In this document: positions 36,384 to 48,163 of the stretch, piece after piece | Layout: the number at the start of each line of letters is the position of its first letter | How positions within the stretch are numbered: the stretch's first letter is position 1 | Source: Malus domestica | Lineage: Eukaryota > Streptophyta > Magnoliopsida > Rosales > Rosaceae | Direction of reading: 5' to 3' | NCBI RefSeq assembly: GCF_042453785.1 | Contig: NC_091677.1 | Coordinates: 5,117,501-5,181,500 of the forward strand | DNA length: 64,000 nt | Position numbers and translations under genes: made by a program | Notes under the pieces: generated by a model | Told to the model about the DNA's origin: nothing | The model's database searches: none | What the model saw: only the letters and a program-made list of their open reading frames with translations

Positions 36384-36428
<45 letters not shown>
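36384..36428 (+). repeat. (CT)n microsatellite in the FUL-like 5' region
   Basis: About 45 bp of CT repeat lie 320 bp upstream of the ATG, in the same position relative to the gene as the CT tract of the SEP-like gene. It is a candidate BPC-binding tract. Confidence 0.6.
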
Positions 36429-36432
<4 letters not shown>

Positions 36433-36744
36433 CCATATTTATGCACAGCGCCTTTGCTTCCACAAAACTAAACCAGAACACTCCCCAATACAAAAATAGA
36501 AAGACACTACAAAAAAACCCCTTCTTTCTTCCTTATCATGCTTTTGCTTTTTATCATCATCCAGCGGCTTCCTTTCCTTTCTTGTATGAACCAAATTTAG
36601 GGTTTTCTCTCAAATTGGGTATATTTTCAATCTCTTGGGTTTCTAAGCACCAAAAAAGCAAGTGTTACTTCTTCTTCTCCCTCCTTTCTATATTTAGCAA
36701 TATATAAGAAAGAAAAAAAGAAAGGGAAAATAAAAGGGAAAAAA

Positions 36745-39700
36745 ATGGGAAGAGGTAAGGTTCAGCTGAAACGAATCGAGAACACGATAAGCAGGCAAGT
36801 GACATTCTCAAAGAGGAGGACCGGATTGCTCAAAAAAGCTCATGAGATCTCTGTTCTGTGTGATGCTGATGTGGCACTTATTGTCTTCTCCACCAAAGGG
36901 AAGCTCTTTGAGTATTCTACTGATTCCAGGTCTTTACGTTTACTTAAGCTTTTTAAGCTCATATATTTATCTGGGTATATATTTATGTTTTTTTTTTTCC
37001 TGCTTCTTGTTGGTGTTTTTTGCTTGTGTTACTCCAGAAATCTTAAATACGAAAACAAAGCTAAGCTTAATTAAACAACATACACACTTGAGCTCTCTCT
37101 CCCTCTAGTTTTTTCTGGATCGGCCTTTTTATCTATTTTTGGTACCATATCTAAGGGGTCTACATATATACATGACAAAGTTATGAACAGAAATAATTAG
37201 TACTTCTGTTTTTTTTTTATATAAATTTTCTCCCTTTGACTTGCTAGAAATTACTAGCATACAAAACTTCTTGTTTTTTTATTTGTTTTATCTTTAGTTT
37301 ATTTTGCTCTTTTCTAATTAGATTATTGTCAGAATAAGTAGATAGAGTTTTGAAGTTTTACCCATACATCTTAGATTAAAAACCCCTTGCTCTCCTAAGT
37401 TATTGTAATAGGTTCAAATTCTCTTCATCTCTTAATAATAGTAAAACTCTAAAATAAAAAATATTGTCGGAATAAGTACTTACTGGTCAAATCAGGAGAA
37501 TGAATTAATTAATTAACTTTCAAGTGCTAATTTTATATGAATATCTGTGTACTTAAAAGGGACATTTAATCCATTCCTGTAATCCGGTGGTCTTTATGTA
37601 TGAAGATTATATAAGACACTGGTTACAAGGCAATATATACCACCACTACTGAGTACTGTCTGAGTAAAGGGTTATGTCTCTCTTGTAGAACCAAAAGAAA
37701 GCGCAGTACCATGGGGGATGCTCTTGCTTGTACTTTTCAAATTAGCAGTTATCTTTTATAATAATTTGTTTACAGGTGTTGGACCCGGGTGAGGGTTATT
37801 GAGCAATGTGTCATGATCGGGGTGGTGTTTTCCTAGGTTTTGTTACCTAGGGTATATGTTTGAGCATCTTGTAAATGTAGCATATCCCATATAATGCTGG
37901 TTGTGCACCCAGGACTTAGGAGAAAGCACTCCTCCAATCATACAGTAAATTGTGGAAAAGTTGCATAAGGGAAAGAGAGAAAAAGTATGTTGATTCGTTA
38001 CTATATTTGATTCTGCAAGGGCTAGTGGTGAGTTGCTTGGTAGTTAAGAGTTTTCGAGTCCAACTCATTGCGTTTCGGGCTTAAACTCTCCCTGCCTCAT
38101 CTTTAAAGTAAATTAGAGTAGAATATCAATCACTTGTAATACAAAAATTATGATTCCCAAAAGGATTTTTCATTTTGGTGTGATTAACCATTTAGACAGA
38201 CAACAAGAATTAGGGACATCTGTAATTAAGCAGAATCCAAGTATTTTATAATGATTGTTAGCTAGGTAAATTTCCCGAACTTGTGTATGCTGTAATTCAT
38301 ACACTTACCAAATGGAGGATGAGAACTTTCAAAAGTTTGGAAATCATTTTAAACTAGCCTGAAATTACCTAATAGATTTCATAAATGAATATTTGCTCAT
38401 TTCAAAATTTATATTATTAACTACTTCTTCTTTTTTCGCCACTTAATTAGTACTACGGTCTAGCGTTTACTTATCAGTGAGAAGTCTAAGGATCGAATAT
38501 CGTGAATGGCAAATTTGATACTAATTTATTCCTCCCACCCTTTAATGTAAATATTTCATTGTATAAAAAAAATTCTCTTTCTTTTCATTTTGGATTAATT
38601 TTATAAAATGCATGATATACCATTGGACATAATAGAATGTAAGTGTGGATATTATTAGGAAACTTATATCTATGAGATTATGTGAATCTAAGAGCCTGTT
38701 GTGTAACATTTTCCTTCTTGGTTTTAAATTTCTCTCTTTGTTTAAGATTGAGAGGAGGTATACAAAAGAAAAGAGTGGCAAAGAATGGTGGGGGAAAAGT
38801 GGTAGGAGGGAGGTGGTAGAAATGTTTGAAGAATACTATATAAGATGAAAACTAATTAAAAACTAAAAACTAAAAACCAACACTACTTTAAAGTTTTGTT
38901 TCATTTATTATCCTTCATTTCTTCATTCTCACTCCATCCTCCTTTACCCTTCATTGCCGTATATTTTTTTGGTGTTTCAAAACTACGAAAACTAAAATCA
39001 AAATTAAAAAAGTTATAAATAGGTTTTATGGAAATAAGTTACTCAATATAATCATCAAGTATAACTTTTGCATTTTTCCCAACAAGTGAAATCATGTATG
39101 TTGTGTTTGGACGATTGATTACCAAGTACTAAGTGCTTTAGGCTATATTGGCAAGAAATGTCCTAAAAAATATAAGATATATGGAGATTAGGAAGACTAT
39201 GTAATGCACTTAGTGGAATTTGTTAATTAGTACCAAAGGATTTAAAACTACTATTTAAAATGAGTTATTTGAAACCATTGTTTAGTGACTTTAATTAGTG
39301 TTATTTCAATCCCTCTATCTAATGTTATGTTGTGTGTTTCTAACTAATTTAGGCTAAACTCATTAGTACTTGGAAATCCCTCATCGAAACACAGCAAAAA
39401 TGATTTCACTTGCATGCAACAATATAACGAGCTAAACTTGATGACAAGAAAGCATTACTCATAAAGTTGAAGTTTATTGGCCCATTTAGAAATACTTCTC
39501 TCGAAATCACTTTCACTTGTAAGCATTTTTGCTAAAGGTATTTTGTGTTAGAGGCACTCTGAAAAAGAACATGAAAGTAAGCAACAAAAAAGCATTTCAA
39601 GCGTTTTTACAATCTAAAAACACTTTTAATAACTTTTTCTTCAAAATATTGGCCTTTTGGATCCCAACAAGTTGATATCTTTTCTACACTTGTATTTATT

Positions 39701-42700
39701 CGCCCTCCAACCTTACAATTTTATCTCCTGAGTCTAGGGTTTCTGCAAGCTAAAGAGCTGTAGCCACCCTTTTGCCTTAATGTTTAACCAAGAAAATAGG
39801 ACTCAAGAGTTTTACCTAAAACCGTCAAGCTAAGTATGTTAGAATCTATGAGTTGAACTTCTGTTCCTAACTTCAGTTCAAGCTATATATTAAGATGTGA
39901 GCTCATGAGTCAACAATTACATTATGCTTTAATATATTTTTCTAACGTATATACCTACATCTCCTTCTCATTGGCGACGCTCAAAATATATAACGAGAAA
40001 TTAAGCAGGGAGGGGCGAATTATGTGTATATGACAGATTTTATTGGTCTACTACACATTATTCTTAAAAGAGTAGTGCTACACTTACTATCTACTTGTAC
40101 CATCAGTTGTACCATCTCTTTAATAGAGGCAAGGTCCTAAAAGATGTTAGGCGTTAACTACAAAAATAAAATGACATATATAATGAAAACCTGGGGAACA
40201 AGCGTATAATGTGTGTTCATTTAAGTATTCAACAAGTCTCTTACAAGTTATTGAAAAAAATAAAATATAAAATAAAGTTATCTATTTTCTATCTAAGTGA
40301 GTCGCGACTTAGGCGGATGCCTAGGCAGGTTCAGGCGGGCTAGGTAGGCGCCTCAACTAGTCTAGGTGCCCTTTCTTAGTTTTCAAACGCCTTGACATTA
40401 ATCGGGCGTCTAGCGCCTAGGCGGGCCTAGGCAGCGCTAGGTGGGGATTTTTAGAACATTAAAGATAGGGTCCGCCAACGCACGTGAGAATGAGTACAAA
40501 TAGATAGTAAGAATAATATTTTTATTCTTAAAAACAAGTTTCTGCTGAATATATGCCAACAATTATATCTTATATTTTACATTTTAAATGTTTAATCTCC
40601 ATAGAGTAATACTAGAGAGACCACATTTTTATACCACATTAGTGTACCATCTCATGTAGCAAGTAATGCATACAGCCAACGTCCAATGACATAAATTCAT
40701 TAATTGACATGACATGTACACATCACTTGCCACATGAAATGATTCACCAATGTGGTACAAAAATGTAGTCTTCCTTACATTTTCCTAATTTGAATGGTTC
40801 ATTCTAGGGTCATTTCCTGTTGCAATAAATTTGTTGTAAGATTCTCAACCTAATGTATATATGCCTTGTGTTTCCTATGCTTATTAAGTTGCAGGGTTTG
40901 CAATTATAAACCAAACATTTACGTTCATGTGCTTGGCACGGTGAACTCATCCATTTCTCGTATTAGAAATAACACACACGGTTAATTACTTGCACAATAC
41001 TATAATGTAATCACTACAGAAGTCTAAGCCATTACACTAAATTACAACTGCAAATGTTGAACTGGATCTGCGGTTTTTCATAGTGAGTGTTGCTGGCAGA
41101 GAAAGAAATACGTAAGTTGCTGCACATATAGTTGGAGAACTCTACACTAAACGGAACTTATGTGTTTCTTTCTCTACCAGCATATTAGGTTTAAAGCAAG
41201 TTTATATGGCCAAAATATGGAAGGTTGCATGCATATATGCGCCGATTGTTCAAGTTAGGGGTTCTTTCTTAATTTCCAGATGATAAGTATCCAAAGCTAT
41301 ACATAACAAAAGTTTTGTGCTTTGGTGATCTTTTTCTGAATTTCGCTTTTCAACAATTCATCTACTTTTATGAATCTGATATGCATTCTTGGACAATCAT
41401 GTATGATGTGCGCTTATTTCATATTTATAAGCTTCATTGGCTTGTCATTCTGAAAGATTTCATTTTTGTGAAGCATGGAGAGGATTCTGGATCGATACGA
41501 ACAATATACCGTTGCAGAACGGCAACTAAACGGAACTAATTCTGAATCACAGGTATTTTATATATGCATCCTAGACTATACTAATATGTAGAAGAAGATA
41601 ACAAGTTGCATCAGTTAGGTTTCTTTCTTGTATATATGCTTTTAGAGTTGAGAATTGGTTACAAATTGAGAGCACTTTTCTCCTTTCATGTTCTGTATCC
41701 GATTTATATGAATGTGTGTCCTTCAGTGCATTACTGATCGGCAGGAGATTGATTTAGGGTTGTTAACTGATTGCTAAACTTGTCTTTCTAATAAGATTGG
41801 ATTAGGTTAAGCCATTTATAAAGATACTGCAGAATCCATAGTTTTCTGTTATTTATACGTTTCATATATATTCACCTCATTGAGATCCTGCGGAATCCAT
41901 AGTTTTCTGTTATTTATATGTTTCATTATATATTCACCTCATTGTTTTTTAGATAAGTACGATAATCTTTAATATTCAAGAACCGTACAAAAGCAAGGGT
42001 GCATAATGTAGCCTCGTTAAAACCTTGTCAAAGAAATAATGTGAGGCGCCGCCTAACCAATTTTTGTAATACTATGGATATGTTCTTGCATTTGAAAACC
42101 CTTGTAATAACTTCTGAATTTTTTGTTTTGTCAAACAATAAATTTGTTAGATTAAATGTTAGAAAAGAGAGCCGACAGGTTCGAACCCACACCGTGGTGT
42201 AAGGGCAACACTCCTTTCCACCATTGTGGTAAAAGGTCACTTGCAATAACTTCTTAATTTTAGATTGCGTTGATAAAGCTTGTATACTTCTTATAGGAAA
42301 ACTGGTGTGTGGAATACCCCAAACTTGCGGCAAGGATTGAAGTCATACAAAGGAAGCTGAGGTAAATTATTTAAGCTATTGTAAATGTTATGATAAAATG
42401 TTCATGGGTTGTGTTTAATGTCGATCTAGGAATTTTACGGGAGAAGATTTAGGACCCTTAAGCTTGAGAGAGCTTCAAAATTTGGAGCAACAGCTTGATA
42501 CAGCTCTTAAGCGCATAAGAACAAGAAAGGTAATGAAGTTACCTCAATTAATATTAAATCTGTCATGTATAGTTTACAGGTATGCTACCTCTGGGCAACT
42601 AATTAATAAACGATTTTTAATTACTACTAATTCCATATATAATTCTGGCATTTTCAGAACCAACTCATGCATGAATCCATTTCAGAGATGCACAAGAAGG

Positions 42701-43809
42701 TATAAAGTTATTCCTACATGCATCTGTGTGGACATTAATCTGTATGTTTCTGGTTGATTAGCTTAATTGTAACCTTAATTACGTATATACCTTCATTCAG
42801 GTTGTTTTTAGCATCATATTTTAGGTTTGTTTAGTTGGATTAGCATCATATTCAAGATGAATGAAACTGGTGTTTATGCATGCATATGTCGTACATCTCA
42901 CACTGTGACTTGTAACAGCAAAAGGCACTACGGGAACTAAACAACTCGCTAGCAAAGCAGGTATTAAAATTTTCAAAAGCGCTCTTATATGTTTATTTAT
43001 GAGAAATATTTTCTTAGAATAATAATAAAATTAAATCTTGGATTAACCGCAAATATTAATTGATTCAAGGTCAAGGAGAATGGAAAGATGCTTGAGGAAG
43101 AGCATGATCAGGTGCAGGTAGTAGGGCGGCAGCAGCAAACTAACCAAGGCCGCCACAACTCATCCACCCTCATGCTAATGCCGCCACCCCAACCCCCATC
43201 GACACCATCACTACCTACTTCTCGAAGCACCAGGTCTCTCTCTCTCTCTCCAGCAATGTTTCCATAAGATCATATGCTCATGCATAATTAATTAGTATTC
43301 TTAGAAGGCTTTTTAGCCAAAATGGTTTTTGAGATTAGCATAACTGGTCCCTTTGAAAATCGATAGAAGTAGTCTCTGAATTTGTCCACAGTCAATTATT
43401 TGGTCATTCTATGAAAAATCTTCGTTAAATGGAAAAGTAATTAGAGGGATTGATTGAACAAAAATACCCTCAATTTAACGAAGATTTCGCGAAATGACCA
43501 AAATGATTGACGGTAGACAAACTTAAGGACCATTTTTATCGAATTTCAATCTCAATGACTAAAATGAGGAATTATGCCAATCTTAAAAGATCATTTTGGT
43601 TAAAAAAGCCTTCTTAAAACTATATAAAGTTTTAGAAGTGGAATGACATTAGGGTTGCATGGAAAAACTAATAATATCTACATAGAAAACCATGCAGTGG
43701 GGGATTCCAGGCAAGAGGAGCAACGGACGGTGATTACGAGGGAAGACCTCGGCCACCTGCTGCTAAAAACACACACATGCCACTGTGGATGCTTTCGCCA
43801 TTTGGATGA
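36745..43809 (+). CDS. FUL-like: AP1/FUL-clade (SQUA) MADS-box transcription factor
   Basis: MADS protein of 262 aa. Exons: 36745-36929, 41474-41552, 42297-42361, 42430-42529, 42658-42699, 42919-42960, 43070-43233, 43698-43809. All junctions are GT-AG and in frame. The MADS domain is [18 protein letters not shown].., with [20 protein letters not shown] and [13 protein letters not shown] typical of the clade. The I/K region has [19 protein letters not shown] and [20 protein letters not shown]. The C terminus has a proline-rich run ([14 protein letters not shown]) and ends [10 protein letters not shown]. That is a FUL-type motif, not the CFAA prenylation end of true AP1. ILDRYE and the basic K box recall AGL79/FUL-like members. 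Likely role: meristem and fruit development. Intron 1 is 4.5 kb, intron 7 carries a MULE MITE and intron 2 a tandem duplication. Confidence 0.93.
38437..38571 (+). mobile_element. SINE, family S copy C (degenerate), FUL-like intron 1
   Basis: Shares tagtactacggtctagcg, cagtgagaagtctaaggatc-like B-box sequence, cgtgaatggcaaatttgata, and an ending ..ttaatgtaaatatttcattg followed by A's with copies A and B. It is shorter and more diverged, and its flanking repeat is unclear. Confidence 0.6.
39478..39660. mobile_element. hAT-like MITE, copy 3 (FUL-like intron 1)
   Basis: Ends ggcccatttagaaatacttc and ..cttcaaaatattggcc. The interior has aagcattttt / aaaaagcatttcaagcgttt pairing words shared with copies at 9957, 21028 and 49779. 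Confidence 0.4.
40295..40460. mobile_element. GC-rich 'cctaggcg' repeat (FUL-like intron 1)
   Basis: The words gcctaggc, aggcgggct, gcgcctag and cctaggcggg recur in both orientations within 165 bp, in an otherwise AT-rich intron. Plant genomes contain a hAT-like repeat built of such words. The assignment is from memory, and the edges gagtcgcgacttaggcgg / ..gcagcgctaggtgggg are approximate. Confidence 0.45.
40612..40787. mobile_element. Palindromic MITE (FUL-like intron 1)
   Basis: gaccacatttttataccaca on the left pairs with the complement of tgtggtacaaaaatgtagtc on the right. The arms continue through catctcatgtagcaagt / acttgccacatgaaatgat. Confidence 0.65.
41821..41945 (+). repeat. 62-bp tandem duplication in FUL-like intron 2
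   Basis: Two adjacent copies share gcagaatccatagttttctg / gcggaatccatagttttctg and ttcacctcattg, differing at a few positions. Confidence 0.85.
43307..43610. mobile_element. MULE-type MITE, family M copy 1, in last FUL-like intron
   Basis: 304-bp foldback. The left end ggctttttagccaaaatgg and right end (complement ggcttttttaaccaaaatga) continue as long inverted arms (attagcataa / ttatgccaat, cgttaaatgg / aatttaacga). It is flanked by TTCTTAGAA (43298-43306) and TTCTTAAAA (43611-43619), a 9-bp duplication with one mismatch. It begins 73 bp after the exon 7 donor and ends 88 bp before exon 8. Confidence 0.8.
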
Positions 43810-44485
43810 AATATAAGCTTTGCCGTGCCTACTAGTCAAATAAAATTCCAATGTTTTGGGTTGTGGGAATGTTCCAAGATGCATACCACTAATCAAACAT
43901 TTAATTTACATCTACTGTTAATGTGCTTTTTGTTATTATAATTAAAGAATAAGAAAAACAATGTTTCTTCAGTCTTGTACTATTCTAATCATCTTGAAAG
44001 GAATTTTGAGGTTCACATACGATACAAGTATGTAAAGTCCCACATCGAAAACCTAACAATCATATGTGCCATATTATTAGCATGTCGTTGATGTCGATAC
44101 AGACAGAAGTTAAAACGTAATTTCCAGCATGAACATAAGATTATTTAGTAGCTTATAGTGAGAAATCTTCCCGTATGGTCATTAATCAAGTCTATTTCAT
44201 GTTTTTTATACAACTAATAGTGAACAGTTACATAAACAAATTCAACATCTCAATATGATGGTTCTTGACACAACTAACTCCGTACTTCTTAGTTGTGGTT
44301 ACAAATTATAGCAGTTTGACATAAATTCAAAGGGTTTAACCCCTTCACAATCTGATTACGACAACTCCGAATACCTAATTCATAACCAGATTGGAAATAA
44401 AGTGATTACATTGACACAAATTGACATAATGGATGTCAGTTTTAAATCTAATCCAATTGTTTCTTCACTTGGTATAACCGCTGGC
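43810..44485. other. Convergent intergenic region (FUL-like / RCC1)
   Basis: This is the shared 3' flank of two genes that face each other. It holds 3' UTR sequence of both and nothing else I can identify. The frames at 44380-44647 overlap the last RCC1 exon and are not separate genes. Confidence 0.5.
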
Positions 44486-47400
44486 CTAATTGTCTTCAAA
44501 TTCACAGTCGCCACCCTCGAGGACATGCTGCCTGCAGAAAAAAGAAACGAATATATTGGCATCTTCATCATAGATAAAAATAAAGAACACGAGAAAAGAA
44601 GCATTTCTAAACCAATGGTGCAAAGCTCCAAGTACATTACCAGTTAATGGAATATTATGTGATCAACAAATAGAACGCTCTAAGGAGGAAACGCACGCCT
44701 CTATGAACTAGAGAACTCTTACGAGGTAGTTTCAGTTCCTGTGTTTCTATTTCCTATTGACTGTATGACATATGTTCTGACCTCTCTCCACTCTTCCCTT
44801 TTATTAAAATAACTCCATAAAAAAAGAAGCTAAATTACACTTTTTGTTACCATAGTCTAAACCTGATTCCAATCTTGTCCCTGTAATTCTAATTGTAACA
44901 AATTTACCATTATTTCTTAACATTTTCAAAGCGATTCAAACAGAGTTCTAAAATATTTTATCCTATTTTTACCAAGGCAGATAAACGATCAATATATAAT
45001 TATGGAATCAGATCATGGAAGACGGTTAAATTTGTTGACCTTTGGACCAGCCATGAAAAGAAATCCATACCTTAATCTTTCACAAAGCCGTGCCAAAGCA
45101 TCTGAACCTGTTCTAGACGCAATGTCTTCAATTGTAGAAGCATTCTTTAGATTAACACTATCTGCAAGATTAAATTCACACAATTCCTTCAAGGAACATG
45201 CATCAGTCAACACGGCTGAATGGCCACCACCAGCTGCAAGTTTTCGCACTTCCCCAACGCACCTGTGTGATGCAAACTTCAATCAATGTATCAATCAAGA
45301 AAGCCACGAAAAACCTGATCATGAACAATTTATCTGTACCGTACCAATCAACCGGGGATGGATACCAAGCATAAGTTGATTTCTCGTTAGATGCCTGACC
45401 ATAGCTATTGTAGCCCCATCCATGGATTCTTCCATCCCTTGTAGAGATAAGTGTGTGGGAGTGTCCGCATGCAATGAGTTGCACACTAGTTGGAACAACC
45501 AATGCAGGAATGTTACGGAAAAAAGACTGAGATTCATTAGGGTTGCATGAAAATAATCCCGTTTCAGGGCCAAGGCCTAACTGCCCTGCTCGACCACCAC
45601 CCCAAGCATAAAGAGCTCCCTTCTGAGTCACAGCACATGTATGTACGCCACCACATGCAACATCCTTTATGACTATTCCATCAAGTGCGACCACTCGCCT
45701 AGGCAATAACTCTTTCTCCCCAGATTGAAGGGAAGAATGCCCAAGTTGACCCATGTTTCCTAGCCCCCAAGTATACCTATGAGTGCCAAATAAAATTATT
45801 GTGAAGAAGAATTCCGCAAAGAAACCAAAGTTAAACAAACAAATGAACAAAAAATGACTTACTCAATGGGAAGACTACATAACAGATAAAGAGTACATGA
45901 GTATAATTGAAATATCAGTTCATGACATGTATCAATATCAGAGTAACCTCTTTATCTAGAACCTTGGTTAGTAAAACAACTGAGGTAAAAAAAATTCTGA
46001 AGACACAACTCCAATCACAGATTAAAACACAAATATAAATGTAATCCAGTATTCTAGGCATCCTGTCTCCTTTCAAATGTGAGATTCCTATACGAAGATT
46101 TTCGCAAACCTTCTGAGTTAAATGTGCCATGCGGATAACCACAATGCTTTAGCTTAACTATAGAACCTAATCTCCATCTAAGAATTCCTCAGATCACTTA
46201 CACCTCGCCTTTTTCAGATATAGCTGCTGAGTGGTACTCCCCGCATGACACTTGGGTAATCTTCACAAGCTCAGGGGCTTCATCTAGGAACTTCGCATAT
46301 GCATTTATTATACGAGCCCCCTGTAATCCGTCACATGTAAATCCTCTGCCAAGCTGACCATATTCATTATATCCTGGTGTATCATCACAGTATTAAAGTT
46401 TGATTAATTAGAGGTGGGAGAAGATGAATTTAAGGTTTCTTTCAGTTTCTATGGGATATGTAACTCTAGCAAAATTTCGCTAGAATAGGATTCAGCTCTA
46501 ACATATGTACCTTGAAGCTGCTTTAAAAAAAAAGTAAGACGTTATCAGAAACTAAAGAGTGGAATATGCATTTACCCCACGCTTGTAGCATGCCATCCTC
46601 TGATAAAGCGATCACATGAACTGCCCCACAAGACACTTGACGGATAATCTGTGAAAGACTTTTTAGTAAGTAGAAGGTATTAAATTTGATAACCATCCAC
46701 TCTACTCTAATAAAAGAATTCCGATTCCATTATATAGTGTTCCTTTAGTTAAGCATTTGATACGACAGGTATTCATATCTATCTTCTTGCAGGTTTTAGA
46801 GTTGTGATCTAAGACTTGGTCTCACTTTTAAATGCATTGCCTGCAGTGGCAAAAAACCCTAGTAGTTGTTCATCAACCAACCCAGGTAATGCCAAAAATC
46901 AAGGTTATTAAAATTAATGCCCCAACTTTTTCTTAATAGAACTAATTTACCTGATAAAAGAAAATGATTTTAGCCACAACTGAAAGTTGATGAGCTCATA
47001 CCGAGTCATTTGTAAATCGACTATCCAAACAAAATAGTAATTCTAATACCGTACAATTCCAACCTAAAAAGAAAAGCATAATGAATAGGAAGTGTAGCAT
47101 ACCGTGTTTGGAGTAAAGACTCCCCAAAACAAACGTGGAGAATTCGATCCCTGTATGAGAAGTAGGGGAAAAGGTTAAACAAATTATTATATCTGCCAAA
47201 AGGGAATGAAGTAGGAATGAAGCTACAGAAATTCATAGTAGGACCTGATTTTGCCCCCACACCCAAAGCCTTCTTGTTGAGACGGTTCCATCATTTTCAC
47301 GAGGTTCTGCAATAGCTGCGGTACAATGTGCTCCACAAGACACAGATTTCACAAACTGTGTCTGTAATTGCTTCACTTTCTTCGGATTTTTTCTTCGCTC

Positions 47401-47990
47401 CTCCGTTCCATCTCCCAATTGGCTGAAGTCATTAGCTCCTGGTCAATTGCTTACACATCCAGGTTATCCAAAGTGCACATAAACCAAATATAATACATAT
47501 TTACTCTATCAGCTACCGCAAACAAATGGCTAGTCCCCATCTTTGTAACCAACCATTTTCCAAACCAAAAGATGGCGATTTAAGACAGGAAATCGTCCCT
47601 TCCCACAAAGGAAATGATTGAACTCATAAATGGAAAGATCGTTATCACAAAAAACCATACCAAACAATTCAAAAATGGAAATTTAAAAAAAAAATTAAGA
47701 CAATAAAACAAAAAGATGAAAGCTTAATTACCCCAAGTGAAAAGCGACCCATCGGAGGCAACAGCGGCGGTGTGCTCGCGGCCGCAAGCAATGTCCAGCC
47801 ACCGCGAATTAGCCCCAGCCGTGCATCCAAAAAGCTCCGGCGAGAGCTGTTTCGGAATCCTCAACTGCCCCTCCTTCCCGTTCCGACCCGTCTGCCCGGA
47901 CTGGTTGTAACCCCACACGTAAATCGCACTCTTCGTCGGAATACTCACCGGCCGGTTGCGACCCAGAAGATCATCAATTTCCATTTCCAT
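44486..47990 (-). CDS. RCC1-repeat family protein
   Basis: Seven-bladed propeller-type protein of 471 aa on the minus strand. Exons in gene order: 47990-47732, 47438-47245, 47150-47103, 46648-46576, 46373-46202, 45776-45345, 45262-45071, 44531-44486. The frame holds throughout with GT-AG introns. RCC1 repeats are visible as IYVWGYNQSGQTG, SLFTWGANDFSQLGDG, RLWVWGQNQ, QAWGYNEYGQLGRG, YTWGLGNMGQLGH, YAWGGGRAGQLGLG and GWGYNSYGQA, each near a SCG/ACG..H..A turn. The tail has SLKELCEFNLADSVNL and ALARLCERLR and ends EGGDCEFEDN. RCC1-like plant proteins include UVR8 and exchange-factor-like members. This one lacks extra PH, FYVE or BRX domains. It resembles, from memory, the uncharacterised Arabidopsis At3g26100. 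Its partner is unknown. The exon 5 donor had two choices, and only GTAAGT at 46201 keeps the frame. Confidence 0.9.
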
Positions 47991-48112
47991 GAATGCCCTT
48001 CACAAATTGAACCACAAAGTTACAACTTACAAGCCAACGAATTTAACAAAAAGTTAACAAATTTTAATCCAATTGAAGGAGAAAGTGGAGAATTGGGATT
48101 TTCTCGGCATCC

Positions 48113-48163
<51 letters not shown>

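Noticed and set aside
45002-45379. 125-codon plus-strand frame
   Set aside because: Shadow of RCC1 exons 6 and 7 on the other strand.
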